A stretch of 64,000 nucleotides of DNA from Diphasiastrum complanatum (lineage: Eukaryota > Streptophyta > Lycopodiopsida > Lycopodiales > Lycopodiaceae). This document shows, piece after piece, positions 46,114 through 56,708 of this stretch (the stretch's first letter is position 1; every line of letters begins with the position of its first letter). A program made the position numbers and the translations under genes. Under the pieces are notes generated by a model. That model worked only from the letters and a program-made list of their open reading frames with translations, had not been told where the DNA came from and made no database searches. Where the stretch lies: assembly GCA_029204225.1 (NCBI GenBank), contig CM055114.1, positions 11,407,634 through 11,471,633 of the forward strand, read 5' to 3'.

Positions 46114-46456
46114 TCTTTTGTTTAGGTATTTTATTCGAGTTTAAAAAATGATTCACGATATTAATAACAATATACCTTTTGAGCCTTTGTAAGTTCCTGT
46201 AATGCCATATCGGATCTCTGCTTTCAAGTACAATTGGAAAATTAGAAATGATATATTTTGAATATGATATTTCTAAAACAATAAATAATCAAGTAATGTG
46301 TCACAAAGATTCAAATGTCATGGAATCAGATCATATTGTCAATGTTAATTACTTGTTTGATTTATAATGGCTGGTTTGGATCAAAATCTGCAGGTGTTAG
46401 TTTGTGTGTGAGAAATATGTGTTCTCATCTTGTCAATCAAGATAACATAACATGAG

Positions 46457-48645
46457 TTAATCCTGGACAAAAAAACTGTTTTGAATATCAATTATTGCAG
46501 TGTTGCTGATTGTTATGCCTTGTGATTTATGAGCTGTAATAGCGTATGCTAATGTTAAAGGGAGAGTGCATTTGTAGTATATTTTAGAATCGTATCTCAA
46601 TTTCCTAATAGTTGATGGCGTAATTTTCATTTTTTTGTCAGATCCATCGATTGTTATCGTGATAGAATCGATTTCATTCATTTGATTTGAATGCGCATAG
46701 TCTTGAATCATTCCGGTTGTTCCATTAACTATTCCGTTTGTTATGTCTAGATTCGTAAGGACCATGATCTTTGCATTCTTTGCAATTTGGTCTAGTTGAT
46801 AAAATGACGAGTCCTCAGGCCATGATTTTAATTCTGGATTGTCTGGTGCATATATTTTGACTGGTACGTTTATGATATTTTTCTCTTCGAAGAGTTTTTG
46901 TAATGCACATTTGTTATATCTTTTGACATTTTCTTTGTGCGTGCATATTATTGTCACGTTAGAGCTAATCATTTTCAAAACTTCTTCTTCTGAAATTATT
47001 TGTTGATTCAATGTATCGTTGATTTCTTCTAATGTTGGCTTTCTAAATCTTATCATGTTTAAAAATGAAAGATATAAAGCCTCTGATGTGTGTCGAATTG
47101 AATAAGTCAGGTGGATCTGAATCGCCATTTTCCAATATAAAGATGTCGAGATGTGGCATATCGAACATAAACTATCAGTTTTATGTTTACATATTGCTGG
47201 CAATTGTGCATGATCGCCTACTAACAACAGGATGAAATTCTAGAAAGACAAACGATATGGATTTGATTTTACTTGATTTATTTGGTGTATGACAAGTTGT
47301 GACGTTTGAGCAGTCATCATAGACATTTTGTCGATACTAATGATATCAGTACTAAAGGTTTTTTTGTAACGCACATCAGAAGGCATTAGATTTCGTATAT
47401 AGAGAGCATTAACAGGGATTGAAAATAAATTGTGCACTGTCAATGCACGATTACTAAGCCTACACGCAGCTGCACCTGTTGTGGCGCATAACAAAACAAA
47501 TTTGTTTGTTTTTTCGAGCGCGAATGTTAAATATTTTATTAGATGCGTTTTTCCACTTCCTTGGTGTACCTGACAGTACAAAAATAAGTTAAAAAAAAAA
47601 CAATTTAAACACCCGACCGGATCAATCACCTTAGCACAACATCAAGTGCAACAAGACAAGACAACAGAATAGCTCACCTCAAACTATATATTCAACTGAT
47701 AAGTAAGTACAATGGATTTGTTTTCATACGACTAATTCATATATTTGTTTTCTGACTGGATCTAATGGAATTTGGAATTTTTTTGTTTCTTGATTTTGAA
47801 AGTCGTATCGTAACATGTAGTGTTTAATTCGTCCTAAAATTGCTCTTTTTAAAAGAATGAACTCTTTCATGAATAATTCCAACTTCTTGACAAACATCAA
47901 TGAACATTCAATCGGACAATTTCTCCAATCGAAATTCCTATTATAATTTTTCACTATTTCTTCTATTTGTCGGAATTCTGACCATCATAATTCAGTTGTT
48001 TCATCGTTTGTCAATGTCAAAAAAAAACCCGGTAATCCCCAATATGTCACCATCGTTAAAATTCTGTCTATGCCATGATGGAGTGCCTGGCATTTCGCGT
48101 GGCAAAGTGAATTTCAAAACATTTCTAAAAATCTATTCTTCGTTTGCATTTGGATGTTTATTAACGAATTCGATAATGTCTTTTTGCAAGACAACAAACG
48201 ACACCTTTGTTGTTATCAAGATTGCTTGTCGTATTTGATACATTATAAGTAAATATGGTGGATATAGTGTAAATGGCAAAAACAATGAAGAAACTCTCAT
48301 TTTTATGTAATCGATATAACGTATTTTTCCATCGTAATAACCGTGACCAAATGGGAACAGAAATGGGAAAATTGCATTTTCTAATGTGATGAATTGTTTT
48401 TGTTCAGTCATTAACGGCAATCCAGAAACTTTTGCTCTAAACATCGTTGTTTCTTTTCGTTCATGCGTTCTTGTTCTAATCCGTAAATTCGAATACGTAT
48501 ATATGTCATCTTTTTGGATATTTTGTCTTCTGCTGCAGGGCGTTACGTCTTGTAGTAATATATATAGTTGTGAATGGATCGATTTCCATGTTTTCAAATG
48601 CATGTACTTCAGTTTTGAACATTTCTTGAAACGAAGCTAATGATA
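46457..48645 (-). pseudogene. Helitron Rep/helicase (Helitron_like_N plus PIF1-type helicase), inactivated
   Basis: On the minus strand, 48603-48133 holds the start of Helitron_like_N (FPFLFPFGHGYYDGKIRYID and YIKMRV). After frameshifts, LTLTNDETTEL and FDWRNCPIECSLMFVKKLEL continue it to 47724. The HUH nuclease core (H-x-H and the paired tyrosines) is missing: the sequence passes within about 100 bp to the helicase. The helicase has GSGKTHL (Walker A), ATTGAAA, SIDKMSMM (Walker B, normally IDEISM, so the Glu is replaced by Lys), an in-frame TAG at about 47238, then GDHAQLPAI, ITNGIVNGTTGMI and LTLAYAITAHKSQGITI. The helicase C-terminal half is open for 256 codons. Related proteins drive rolling-circle transposition; this copy cannot. 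Confidence 0.88.
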
Positions 48646-48659
48646 TAAACGGTAACACT

Positions 48660-50210
48660 TGAGTTTCAGTACTATGCTCCAGCAGATCCCATCTTACTAG
48701 TGACTTCTAGAAACAAGAAATAGATTTGATTGAACTTGAAACTCACAAAGGTCTCACACTTGCAGTGTTTCACTCAAATTTGATTTCTAATCCAACAAAT
48801 GGACTTATAATCATAGTTTTATCACTCCCTCACAAAGCTGGAATGAAGATAGTGAAAACTACTTTCAAACAAATCTTGCCAAGAAATGGATTTGATTGTC
48901 TCTAGAAACTCACCAAGGTCTCTCTCTTGTAGTGTTTCACTCAAATTAGATTTCCAATCCAACAAATGGACTTATAATCTCAGTTCTAGCACTTCCTCAC
49001 AAAGTTGGAATGAAGATAAGATGATGTGAAATCTACTTACAATCAAATCTTGCCAATTTTGGCTATTGTTGGACAAAAAAATGACTTAATCTCTTTCACA
49101 CTTTTTGATGTACTTTCAAGAACTGTAAAACAAGTTTAGAGGACCTGATTTCAGCCTAGATTAATTAGATATCATGACCCTATGTCAAATCTAATCAATG
49201 GCACTCAATCTTGGTAGCTTATCCTAAGATTTCCACCAAAAATTACATCAAAAACTCACAAATTGAATTTCTTTGGATCAAATGAATACCATGCATTAAA
49301 TGCAAGTTCAGAGGTGCCCACACATGTGGATAGTACGGATTTGGATCCCTACCAAGTTTGGGATCAAATCTTCTCACAAAAATCAAGATTCTAGCTTGCC
49401 CTCTCAATACTAGTTTTTAGCACCAAAACTTGCTAAAAATGGATTTGCATTAGATCAATGGCTTATGCTCTTGTACTTGGATCTGATACCATGTGAAAGT
49501 ACTGTACTTTAGGACCATAAATGGATCTACAAAATATCCACAAGAGTGATTGGATGCTTGCTTAACAATCTATCAAAAAACTAGACACAAAAAAGTTGAT
49601 CTAGATTGGCAATTTGACAAACAACAAGCATTAACAATCAAAAGACTTGATCAACATTGAAATCTAAGCCCAAAAGTGTGTAATACAGACTGTAGTACGG
49701 CCTTCAACCTGAGAAACAAGTAGAAAATGATTTGGTTTCATTTGGATCACAAAAACTCAATGTACATAGTGAACTAGCTTGAGATTGCCAATGAGCTCCA
49801 AAAATTTTCTATCTTCTCAATATGGGAGCTTGGAATACATAGCAAAGTCGACCTCCTTCTTGAAGTTAGGTGGATTTCTAGCATGTAATAAGGAAGTTAA
49901 CTCACACTTCTTGTCCTAAAATGAAACCCTAGCCTAGATCCTAGAGTTATGCTTGGTAGGTAGCTAGTTGGTCAAATTTTCACCTTAAACTTAGGTGTAG
50001 GTCCTATAAAGTAGGGATGACCACCAAATAGACATGACCAACTCTCTTGACTTGACCTAACCTATATTAGGAGTGGGTTGCCACGTGTCATCTAAACACA
50101 GATTTAGGGAGACTTCTTGGCCATCTCTCAGACATTGGAGTTTGACTGACAGACGGTCCTATCACGATTGAAAACGTTCTGAAAATCTTAGAACAAGAAA
50201 CTACCAACAC
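48660..50210 (-). mobile_element. LTR retroelement fragment G (LTR, PBS and leader only)
   Basis: The minus strand reads an LTR terminus CTTTCACA at 49499-49492, then a Met-tRNA-like PBS (TGGTATCAGATCC, 49491-49479), then an ~800-nt leader with the tandem duplication. No gag or pol follows; the Helitron sequence starts at about 48650. The LTR starts at 49492 on the plus strand; its outer end was not found. Confidence 0.6.
48720..49065. repeat. ~165-bp tandem duplication in a retroelement leader
   Basis: Two adjacent copies (about 48725-48885 and 48890-49062) share GATTTGATTG, GAAACTCAC-AAGGTCTC, GTGTTTCACTCAAATT, CCAACAAATGGACTTATAAT and TCACAAAG-TGGAATGAAGATA. Confidence 0.85.
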
Positions 50211-50468
50211 GTCAATTACAACGACAACTGACACGCATCAGGTTCATGTCTTTTACTGATTTTACTACTCAATTTGTTTACAATGCATTTTATACACAAA
50301 TGTAAATACAACCTTGCAAGTAACAAATAACTCTCGAATCTCCACAACCGATATCACAACGATCTTCTTCTAGCAAAGAGGTATGCCAAATTAATGCTAT
50401 TTTTCTGCTCTAAATAGATCTTATATCATTTAAACAAACCCTATTAATTCTCACTATTCTTCGTAGGA

Positions 50469-50815
50469 TCTGACGCCGCCACCGCCACCAAAACGCCTAC
50501 GAGGCAGTTCTTCACAATCTACAAAATAGTTTCGCGAATAGGCAAATCAATTTATGTCGGTCAAACAACAGATTTTGATAGACACATGCGACAACATGCT
50601 CGTAGACCACCGAAAGGAATGACCTACGACAAAGCTCGCAATGAATTTTTGATCATTATGAAGCTCAAATATTAGAAATGGTTACTGACTCTTCAATTGC
50701 AGATAGATTAGAAAAAGTCTATATCAAAATGTTTAGATCTCAGAAAATGCGAGTTTGTAATAACTTAAGTAGTCGTCCATCGCTCTTGCGTAAATATTGG
50801 TATTTGAAATGTTGA
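50469..50815 (+). pseudogene. orphan GIY-YIG endonuclease domain with one frameshift
   Basis: After an acceptor-like TTCGTAG the frame reads QFFTIYKIVSRIGKSIYVGQ, TTDFDRHMRQH, then KARNEF. This is the GIY-YIG signature (TIY...SIYVG), the nuclease Arg (DRH-x-RQH) and a following helix. A one-base shift near 50650 leads to YEAQILEMVTDSS, RLEKVYIKMFRS and VCNNLSSR, which supply the catalytic Glu region (LEK-YI) and the terminal Asn (NNL). The domain is about 110 residues, a normal length. There is no ATG in frame at its start and no partner domain (no Penelope reverse transcriptase, no SLX1-type sequence) nearby. Its origin is unclear: Penelope-like element, virus, organelle intron nuclease or other element. 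Confidence 0.68.
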
Positions 50816-51359
50816 TCTTATATTTGAAAATTTTTGGCACATTTTGTTAATTTCCAATTTTAATATAAATTCATATCTTCAGTTCAGTTACGTATGCATT
50901 GTTCTGCGATATTTTGAATAACTTTCTATTTTTCCTTTCAAACTCAATTGAACAACATTGCCATTCCCACTAAAAATCATCTACAAAATATAATCAGCCA
51001 CTAATTGTTTCAAATCCAACATTGTTTTTCATCGGCTTCCATTTGAAAGGTTTCCATTTTTCTAAAAAAATTGCAAAACACAATTTCTTAATTACTAACT
51101 ATGTAATTACAGATACATTCTTGAAAATTACATTCCTATGTTTACTAAACACATAAATAATGCTTTTCTGGTTCGTTATTTCATGTCCCTTTTCAAAATG
51201 CAAGTTTTTTTTAACTTACAAAATAACGATATGAAACATCCATAGATCGAATACGAAAACCAGATAAATCGAATACAAAATTCAATCATAATTACAACAT
51301 GCGCTTCGCTTTTTACAATGGTTGTTTGATTCGAATCGGGACAAAATTGCGTAGCTAGT

Positions 51360-51466
<107 letters not shown>

Positions 51467-51765
51467 GGCCATTTTCTACCTCAAAACCCTAAATTCACCA
51501 AAACTCTAGCTTTTCAGGCTTTTCATTTTATTCAAATATTTTACAACAAGCCCAAACATCCATGATATATATTGACTTTGTGCTCTGGCATATATTGAAA
51601 CACGAGTGTCCATCCATAAAATATTGATCCATAAAGTATTAATGATTTTCTGAAGTTGCACTTGGCCCAATCAAAATGTAGAGAACTTGTTTTGTAATCT
51701 CTCCTCTTTCCCTCTTAACTCACATTATTGCTATTTTATCCCTCCAAAGCCTAAAGCTCTAACCG

Positions 51766-51865
<100 letters not shown>

Positions 51866-52189
51866 CTCACATTATTGCTATTTTCCTGTGAAACCTAAAA
51901 GAAACCCTTAAAAATTAACAAAACCCTAAAAAATAAAAAAATGCCTCTCTCTCTATCGTGATGCATGCCTATCCTTCTCCTCTTGCCCTGTTATACATTT
52001 GTCTCTTTCTAGAAACGTCTCTTTCTGTGAATTTCTAAAGTCAAATGTTCTCTCTAAAAATTTCTAAATGCACATGTCTTTTCAAGCCATGTCAAATGCA
52101 CTTTAATTCAAATAAGTTTAGGGCAAACTTGGACCAATGAAAATAGACAAAACCCTTTTTTTTTTTTTGTGTATATTGCTCACTCACTC

Positions 52190-52193
<4 letters not shown>

Positions 52194-52220
<27 letters not shown>

Positions 52221-52237
52221 CTCTCTCTCTCTCTCTA
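52194..52237. repeat. compound (GT)n-(CT)n microsatellite
   Basis: About 13 GT units are followed by 8 CT units. Confidence 0.96.
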
Positions 52238-52946
52238 TTGAGCCAATTTGTGAGAATGTAAGCGGAACAAACGTTTCCGTTTAATAATCAGAATTTAGTT
52301 TCATGCACAATAAGAAAAGTGTGGTCAAAACGGACATATCCCAGACTCCAGTCTGTACTAATCGTTATTCTGAAAAAGACCCAATTAACTCTTAAAATTT
52401 TCAGTCATGAAGAGGCTTTCTACCACAAATCAACAACCTGTCATATAATTGTGTGAATAATGAAAGTTTCTAGCAAATTCTAACTACGGAAAGCATTGTT
52501 CTCTGATATGGCTGAGAGTCGGAAAAACTGGTTCTTGAAAACATTAATCAATGTTGAGTATACCATCGGTTTCTTATAATGGACTAGCTAGGAATCAGAC
52601 TTTCAAAAAATTGCTCCGCATTTCAGGAGCTTGCAATCTAGCAGAAAATATTTTGATGTTTTGAATCTCTGTTCACTCTTGAAGGTATACAAAATCTGAA
52701 ATATTGTATTCCCATGCCATGCGGTGATTGCACTCAAAATGTGCATATAGGAAAAGAATTCAAAAGCTCTTTGTCCTTCAAGCAAAGAGAGAAGCAATCC
52801 GTTTTACTTGTATCGTACAGTCCATAAGTATCATAGAAATATTGCTTATTTAGGCACACTGGGGGCATTATCTTAAGCATTTAGCAGTACGTTTTGATCG
52901 TTTCATAAAACAAGTCGATTCTCGGCCCACAATGCTCTCAGTAGGA

Positions 52947-54587
52947 TCACAAAATCAGCCAATCATCTAGCAGCTCATCTGTAGCTTTTGATTTCAGTAC
53001 TGCTCGGTTGCCAGAGAATTCATCGTGAATGGTTTCTTCCACCTGGACTCCGATCTCTGTGTTTAAGCTCCAGTCGCGGCTTGTGATATAATCTTCAATG
53101 ACTACGAGCTCCTCTCGTTCACCAGCTGGTAGCAAATATGTGGGCGCACAGTCTACGTTTCGCAGTTCTACCCCACTTGACTGCTGCGACTGATGAGCAC
53201 AGCTGGATATTGTTTCACTGCACTGCATTGTACTCTCTTTAGTAACCTTCGTGAATTTTTCGTTCCACCGCTCAGAGACTGATGATTCGCACTGCAATTT
53301 ATCACGCATTCCATTCAGATTCTCAATAAGATTAGTTCTTCTGAAGACTGCAGGCTGAGACCGGAAGTAAAAAGGAGATGTTTTAGCTGAACCGTCTACG
53401 TCATCATTATTTCGCTTTTGCTGCTTGTCAAAAACAGTGTATTGATCTAAACACGAGTAGCAAGAAGATGCTACCTGGGTACTCGATGATCCAAGCTGGG
53501 TTCTGGAGCACTTATTCAAAGATAAATTTTCGAAATGTGAATATAATTCAGATTTGCTGCCTTTCTCAGAACTGCTGCAGCCAGAAGTTTCAGCATTAAT
53601 TAACAGGCTCGATAAGAGTAAAGAGGGATCATTGCTTTGACAAATGTCTTTCGCGTGCTGGATTGAAGCCGAATCTTCCTTAGAACTGTTGCAGCCAGGA
53701 CTTCCCTCTTGTAACCGGTCTGACAAGAGTAAAGAGGGATCATTGCTTGGACAAATCTCTTCCGCGTACAGATTTGAAGCGGAATCTTCCTTAAAACTGT
53801 TGCACCAAGGACTTTCCTCATGTAACAGGCGTGATAAGGGTAAAGATGGATCATTGATTCCACAAAGCTCTCTTGCGTACTGGGTTGAAGCTGAATCGTC
53901 CTTGAAACTGCAGGCAGGACTTTCCTCATGTAACAGGCGTGATAAGAGTAAAGATGGATCATAATTGCTTGCACAAATCTCTCTTGCGTACTGGGTTGAA
54001 GCTGAATTTTCGTTAAGACTGTTTCGCCCAGGAATTTCCTCATGTAACAAGCGTGATATTAGTAAAGAGGGATCATTGCCTGGACGAATCTCTTTCGCGT
54101 ACTGGCTTGAGGCTGACTCTTCTTTGGAACTATTGTAGGCAGGACTTTTCTCATGTAACAAACGTGATACGAGTGAATATGGATCATTGCTTGCAGAAAT
54201 CCCTCTAACATACTGGCCAGAACATTGAGCATGCTTTAGAGAACGAAAAGCCGTCTTGTGAGCCTTTCGGGCCGCTCGTTCTTCAAGGAAAGTATTTCGT
54301 TTCCGTGAGCACAGCCGATCTTTCCAAGCTCCTCCATCTACTTTCGATAAGATTTTCCCTGTAAAAACTGATTGCTGCCATCTTCGTTCATCAAGATTGT
54401 GAAGAGGTGACGAATACGTCACTGCCGGCATGGCCGGATCTTCAAACATGCATGAATCAACTTGATTTGGCTCTTCAACTGCATGCATCGCAATTAATGG
54501 CCCGAACGAATGTGCATCCCAACCAGCTGTAGCTCTCTGGTAAAGATCCTCCGACGCAGCATAGCTTGTAATATCCGACGGCATCAT
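52947..54587 (-). CDS. unknown 546-residue protein with six ~36-residue tandem repeats
   Basis: It is an uninterrupted minus-strand frame ending in TGA at 52949-52947. The frame stays open upstream to 54641, but only with a GTG; the first ATG pair is at 54587/54584, just after an acceptor (TTTGTGCAG|CTTG) at 54635, so I start at 54587. Residues 1-125 are unrecognised, with a basic Arg/Lys/Ala-rich helix near 95-115 (SRKRN, ERAARKAHK), a possible nuclear signal. Residues about 130-350 hold six repeats of NDPSLLLSRLLHEESP followed by a Ser/Glu-rich spacer and QYAREIC. The C-terminal third is Ser/Gln-rich and ends with the acidic, aromatic tail DELLDDWLIL. No signal peptide or membrane segment is seen. 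Length, openness, 5'UTR intron and TATA box argue for a real host gene. No function is proposed. Confidence 0.75.
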   Translation of the reverse strand: MMPSDITSYAASEDLYQRATAGWDAHSFGPLIAMHAVEEPNQVDSCMFEDPAMPAVTYSSPLHNLDERRWQQSVFTGKILSKVDGGAWKDRLCSRKRNTFLEERAARKAHKTAFRSLKHAQCSGQYVRGISASNDPYSLVSRLLHEKSPAYNSSKEESASSQYAKEIRPGNDPSLLISRLLHEEIPGRNSLNENSASTQYAREICASNYDPSLLLSRLLHEESPACSFKDDSASTQYARELCGINDPSLPLSRLLHEESPWCNSFKEDSASNLYAEEICPSNDPSLLLSDRLQEGSPGCNSSKEDSASIQHAKDICQSNDPSLLLSSLLINAETSGCSSSEKGSKSELYSHFENLSLNKCSRTQLGSSSTQVASSCYSCLDQYTVFDKQQKRNNDDVDGSAKTSPFYFRSQPAVFRRTNLIENLNGMRDKLQCESSVSERWNEKFTKVTKESTMQCSETISSCAHQSQQSSGVELRNVDCAPTYLLPAGEREELVVIEDYITSRDWSLNTEIGVQVEETIHDEFSGNRAVLKSKATDELLDDWLIL

Positions 54588-55035
54588 TCTCAAATTGATC
54601 CGCTGACCGCTCAGATGCTTCCAGCAACCTGCAAGCTGCACAAAGCTAGTAAAAACGAAGCACTTCCAATAAAATAGAACATGTCAGCAAAAGCTTCAAG
54701 CATAATTGAAACGATACGTACAGCATGGATTAAATTAAACAAGAATAAGATACCAGGAGCAGCTTACTGTCAAGATCAAGTCGCTCAAAAGATGATTAAG
54801 TTTTGCATCAACTCAAGAGTAGCGATTAGTTGAGGAAGAAAAGGTGGGTCGATCATGCGTAGTTGCTTTTGAAAATTGGCCTGCGGTTGAATACGGAAGA
54901 AGGAAGAATTCAGCGATTGTAAAGGCCAACGAAGAACTGACAGAGAGATGAAGTTGCGGACAGATCACACAAAAAAGAAGAAGAAGAATGAGATGAGAGG
55001 AAGCTGCTGGCCTGATCGCTAAAGATAGTAGCAGT
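54588..55035 (-). other. 5'UTR exon and intron of the 52947-54587 gene
   Basis: The non-coding first exon runs from about 55035 (inferred from the TATA box) to 54768, with donor GACA|GTAAGC. The intron is 54767-54636, with acceptor TGTGCAG. The first exon contains a short upstream ATG near 54815. A second acceptor-like CTTGCAG|GTTGC lies 7 nt into exon 2. Confidence 0.55.
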
Positions 55036-55061
55036 GCCGACGAGCATGGATGTAGTAAAAG

Positions 55062-55070
55062 TTTATATAT
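55062..55070 (-). promoter_or_regulatory. TATA box of the 52947-54587 gene
   Basis: The minus strand reads TATATAAAC, about 480 nt upstream of the start codon and about 290 nt upstream of the 5'UTR donor site. A start of transcription about 30 nt downstream would give the first exon proposed. Confidence 0.5.
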
Positions 55071-55138
55071 TTAGGGTAGTTGAGGGAGGTTTAGAATGTG
55101 AGCATTGCAATAGGGAGGTTTAACGGTTCCAACTCTCT

Positions 55139-55310
55139 AAAAGTTGATGCCCTATTATACCACAAAGGCCTTCTTGAGATGCTGGCATTATACATTATCA
55201 GTTTTGGTTTGGGCCATGTACTATTAAAAGTTGAATGCCCTAATATACCACAAAGGCCTTCTTGAGATGGTGGCATTATACATGATCATTTTTGGGGCCA
55301 CTAATTACAC
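55139..55310. repeat. 87-bp tandem duplication in the upstream region of the repeat-protein gene
   Basis: Two copies start at 55139 and 55226. They share AAAAGTTGATGCCCTA, ATACCACAAAGGCCTTCTTG, GGCATTATACAT and a TTTTTGG segment. They begin about 70 bp upstream of the TATA box. Confidence 0.9.
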
Positions 55311-56708
55311 AAAATCATTATTTTCATAGGCTACTTCCATGTAAGGTATTTCTTTCCTTAATACTCCCGGGCTCCATTGAAATTCCCCTTAGCTTGCTAA
55401 ATGAAAACCAATCTAGAGCATACATCTAATCCAAATGCAAGAAATAGAAAACTAATTGGACATCATTACAAATGTCCAAAAATCAAGAAACACACATTTC
55501 TTAAATTTTTGGACATTCCAAGAACATCAAGAACTAGGATGTTAGTGAATTTGCAAAGTCTCAACCACAAACCTAGCCTATGTAGTTTGCTTGAATGCTT
55601 GAATCCTACACTAATCCACAAGAACAAAAAATAAAATGCAAGCACTAGTCCACAATTATTCTATTCTACATTAACAAGAAATCTAAATCTATTCCATAAC
55701 CACATATGAAAGATGGAAGGGCAAGATCATAAGTACATCACTCAAGAAAACAATCATGATCAAGGAGCTTAATGAACCAAACTCGTGGAGGCTGTTCACA
55801 TTGTTGGATTTCTCCTCTACTCTCCTAAATCCTATTTTTGTCTACCTCCATTCATGCTGCTGTATTTTACTTGTGTTGTCGCACAATCTGCATATTCACA
55901 TGTAAAATAAGACAGGCGAAAAACGCGACTGTCTGCATAGATACAAGTGAATTTCCACAGGCGAAAAAGGCAAAAAAGATGACACTGTGTTTTTACATGT
56001 GATTTGTGACAGGCGAAAAAGGCGACACTGTCCTAAAATGCCAGAGGTGCCCTTATAGAAAAGCGAAGGTACCCTGTAAATCAATTTTTAAGGCATTTGT
56101 CAGTGTTGCATTTTTCGCAATTTCATCAACGCTAATTTTAGCGAAGGCTGATGTCGCGGCCTTCTCACGCTCATCCCATGCACTGTGCAATCATATTTGA
56201 CAACGATAGCAGTCACCCACGATCTCCCACAGACAACACATCCACTTTTGTACTTTCTTCATCTGTGCACGAACACTTTCCATTCGAGTTCGCTTCTTTC
56301 GTGTTCATTTTTCTTTTCGAGCTATCTTCCGCTTCACACCCCTCTTTCCCAACACACATTAGAAACACGGAGCAAATACATTACATAGAAAGCATCCTCA
56401 TAGAAGAGGAGACCTCTTAAATAAGCAAGAGAGCTACCTAGGTGGCAATTCCACAATAAAACACATTACAAGTGGAATTATCATCTCCACTAGAGGTCAC
56501 CATCAAAAGGTGGCTCACTCTACTTTTCAAAGAGGGGTCTACTTAAATTAGTTTCAAGTGCCCAAAAATACTAGCTCCTACATAGTCATTCCATCTTTTG
56601 GGATTCACCATGAGGCTCACATAATTATTTCGGTCTATCATTCTTAACTAGAATTTCTCGGCTCTCATTTTTCATTCATCCTTTTTTTTTTTCAGAGACC
56701 TCTTTGGT
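55311..56708. other. intergenic stretch between the repeat-protein gene and the gypsy element
   Basis: No gene is recognised. A three-copy dispersed motif lies at 55911-56032 (separate entry). Open frames at 56006-56420 are Ser/Phe-rich and without a known domain. Confidence 0.5.
55911..56032. repeat. three copies of an ACAGGCGAAAAAGGCGACACTGT motif
   Basis: Copies lie at about 55911-55933, 55957-55988 and 56008-56032, about 50 bp apart. Each has GACAGGCGAAAAA near its start and ACTGT at its end, so ACAG...CTGT forms a short inverted pair around a GCGAAAAAGGCG core. The first two copies are less perfect. Confidence 0.75.

Noticed and set aside
50340-50468. Upstream exon of the GIY-YIG sequence
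   Set aside because: A donor-like AAAGAG|GTATGC exists at about 50382, but the frame that would join has a stop just upstream and no ATG.
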